Source of the DNA: CAZLGM01 sp964558875
GTDB lineage: Bacteria; Desulfobacterota; Desulfobulbia; Desulfobulbales; Desulfocapsaceae
Length of the DNA stretch: 5,639 nt
Reading direction: 5' to 3'
Assembly: GCA_964558875.1 (NCBI GenBank)
Contig: CAZLGM010000211.1
Location: 1-5,639 of the forward strand
Both the position numbers and the translations under genes were made by a program. The notes beneath the pieces were generated by a model. It ran no database searches and was not told the DNA's origin. It worked only from the letters and a program-made list of their open reading frames with translations. Position 1 is the first letter of the stretch; each line of letters opens with the position of its first letter. Below are positions 5,566 through 5,639 of this stretch, one piece after another.

Positions 5566-5639
5566 TATTTCAATTTACTATTTTCTTAAATAGACGTCTT
5601 TTTACTGTTTATTTTATCTATTTGTTTTAGACTCTTTAG
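5566..5639. other. AT-rich sequence at the window end
   Basis: This stretch lies upstream of the selenoprotein promoter and is strongly AT-rich, with one 8-bp palindrome agacgtct (5592-5599). No gene, terminator or repeat can be supported. It may act as upstream promoter sequence or belong to the next intergenic region. Confidence 0.4.

Noticed and set aside
5592..5604. agacgtct palindrome followed by T-run as a terminator
   Set aside because: It is an 8-bp palindrome with no loop and cannot form a stable hairpin of terminator type.

Overview
The window reads as chromosome of a Desulfobacterota (former Deltaproteobacteria) bacterium, most likely Desulfobulbales-like. The evidence is the partial 16S rRNA signature, a UGA-containing HesB/IscA-like selenoprotein of a type known from this group, and the gene families present. 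The lineage call is from memory of 16S and protein patterns and has not been searched. Every gene found lies on the minus strand, so biological order runs from high to low coordinates.

Right end (about 5070-5639): a sigma70-type promoter (TTGACT-N16-TATTAT) drives a monocistronic gene for a 113-residue HesB/IscA-like protein. An in-frame UGA at codon 36 sits where A-type Fe-S carriers have their first conserved cysteine. A SECIS-like hairpin (5-bp perfect stem, UGGAU loop) follows at the right distance, so the UGA is read here as selenocysteine and the gene as intact. A plain ORF caller would report only the 3' two thirds. A strong intrinsic terminator (perfect 14-bp stem plus T7) ends the unit.

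Middle (1231-4800): an apparent three-gene operon. It holds clpB (865 aa, complete disaggregase), a hotdog-fold acyl-CoA thioesterase (about 151 aa) and a 92-aa PC4-like putative single-stranded nucleic-acid-binding protein. The last two overlap by 11 nt. A TTGACA box lies upstream of clpB inside overlapping inverted repeats. No CIRCE element and no convincing sigma32 promoter was seen.

Left end (1-1125): the 5' half of a 16S rRNA gene, cut by the window edge, with its promoter (UP-like AT-rich tract, TTGACA-N17-TAGTTT) and a leader of about 245 nt holding a boxA-like element and several hairpins. No intrinsic terminator is visible between the clpB operon and this rRNA promoter.

There is no mobile element, CRISPR array or tRNA. 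Stretches with little content are 4790-4950, 5566-5639 and 1126-1230. The most noteworthy item is the selenoprotein with its SECIS and unusual cysteine-spaced tail.
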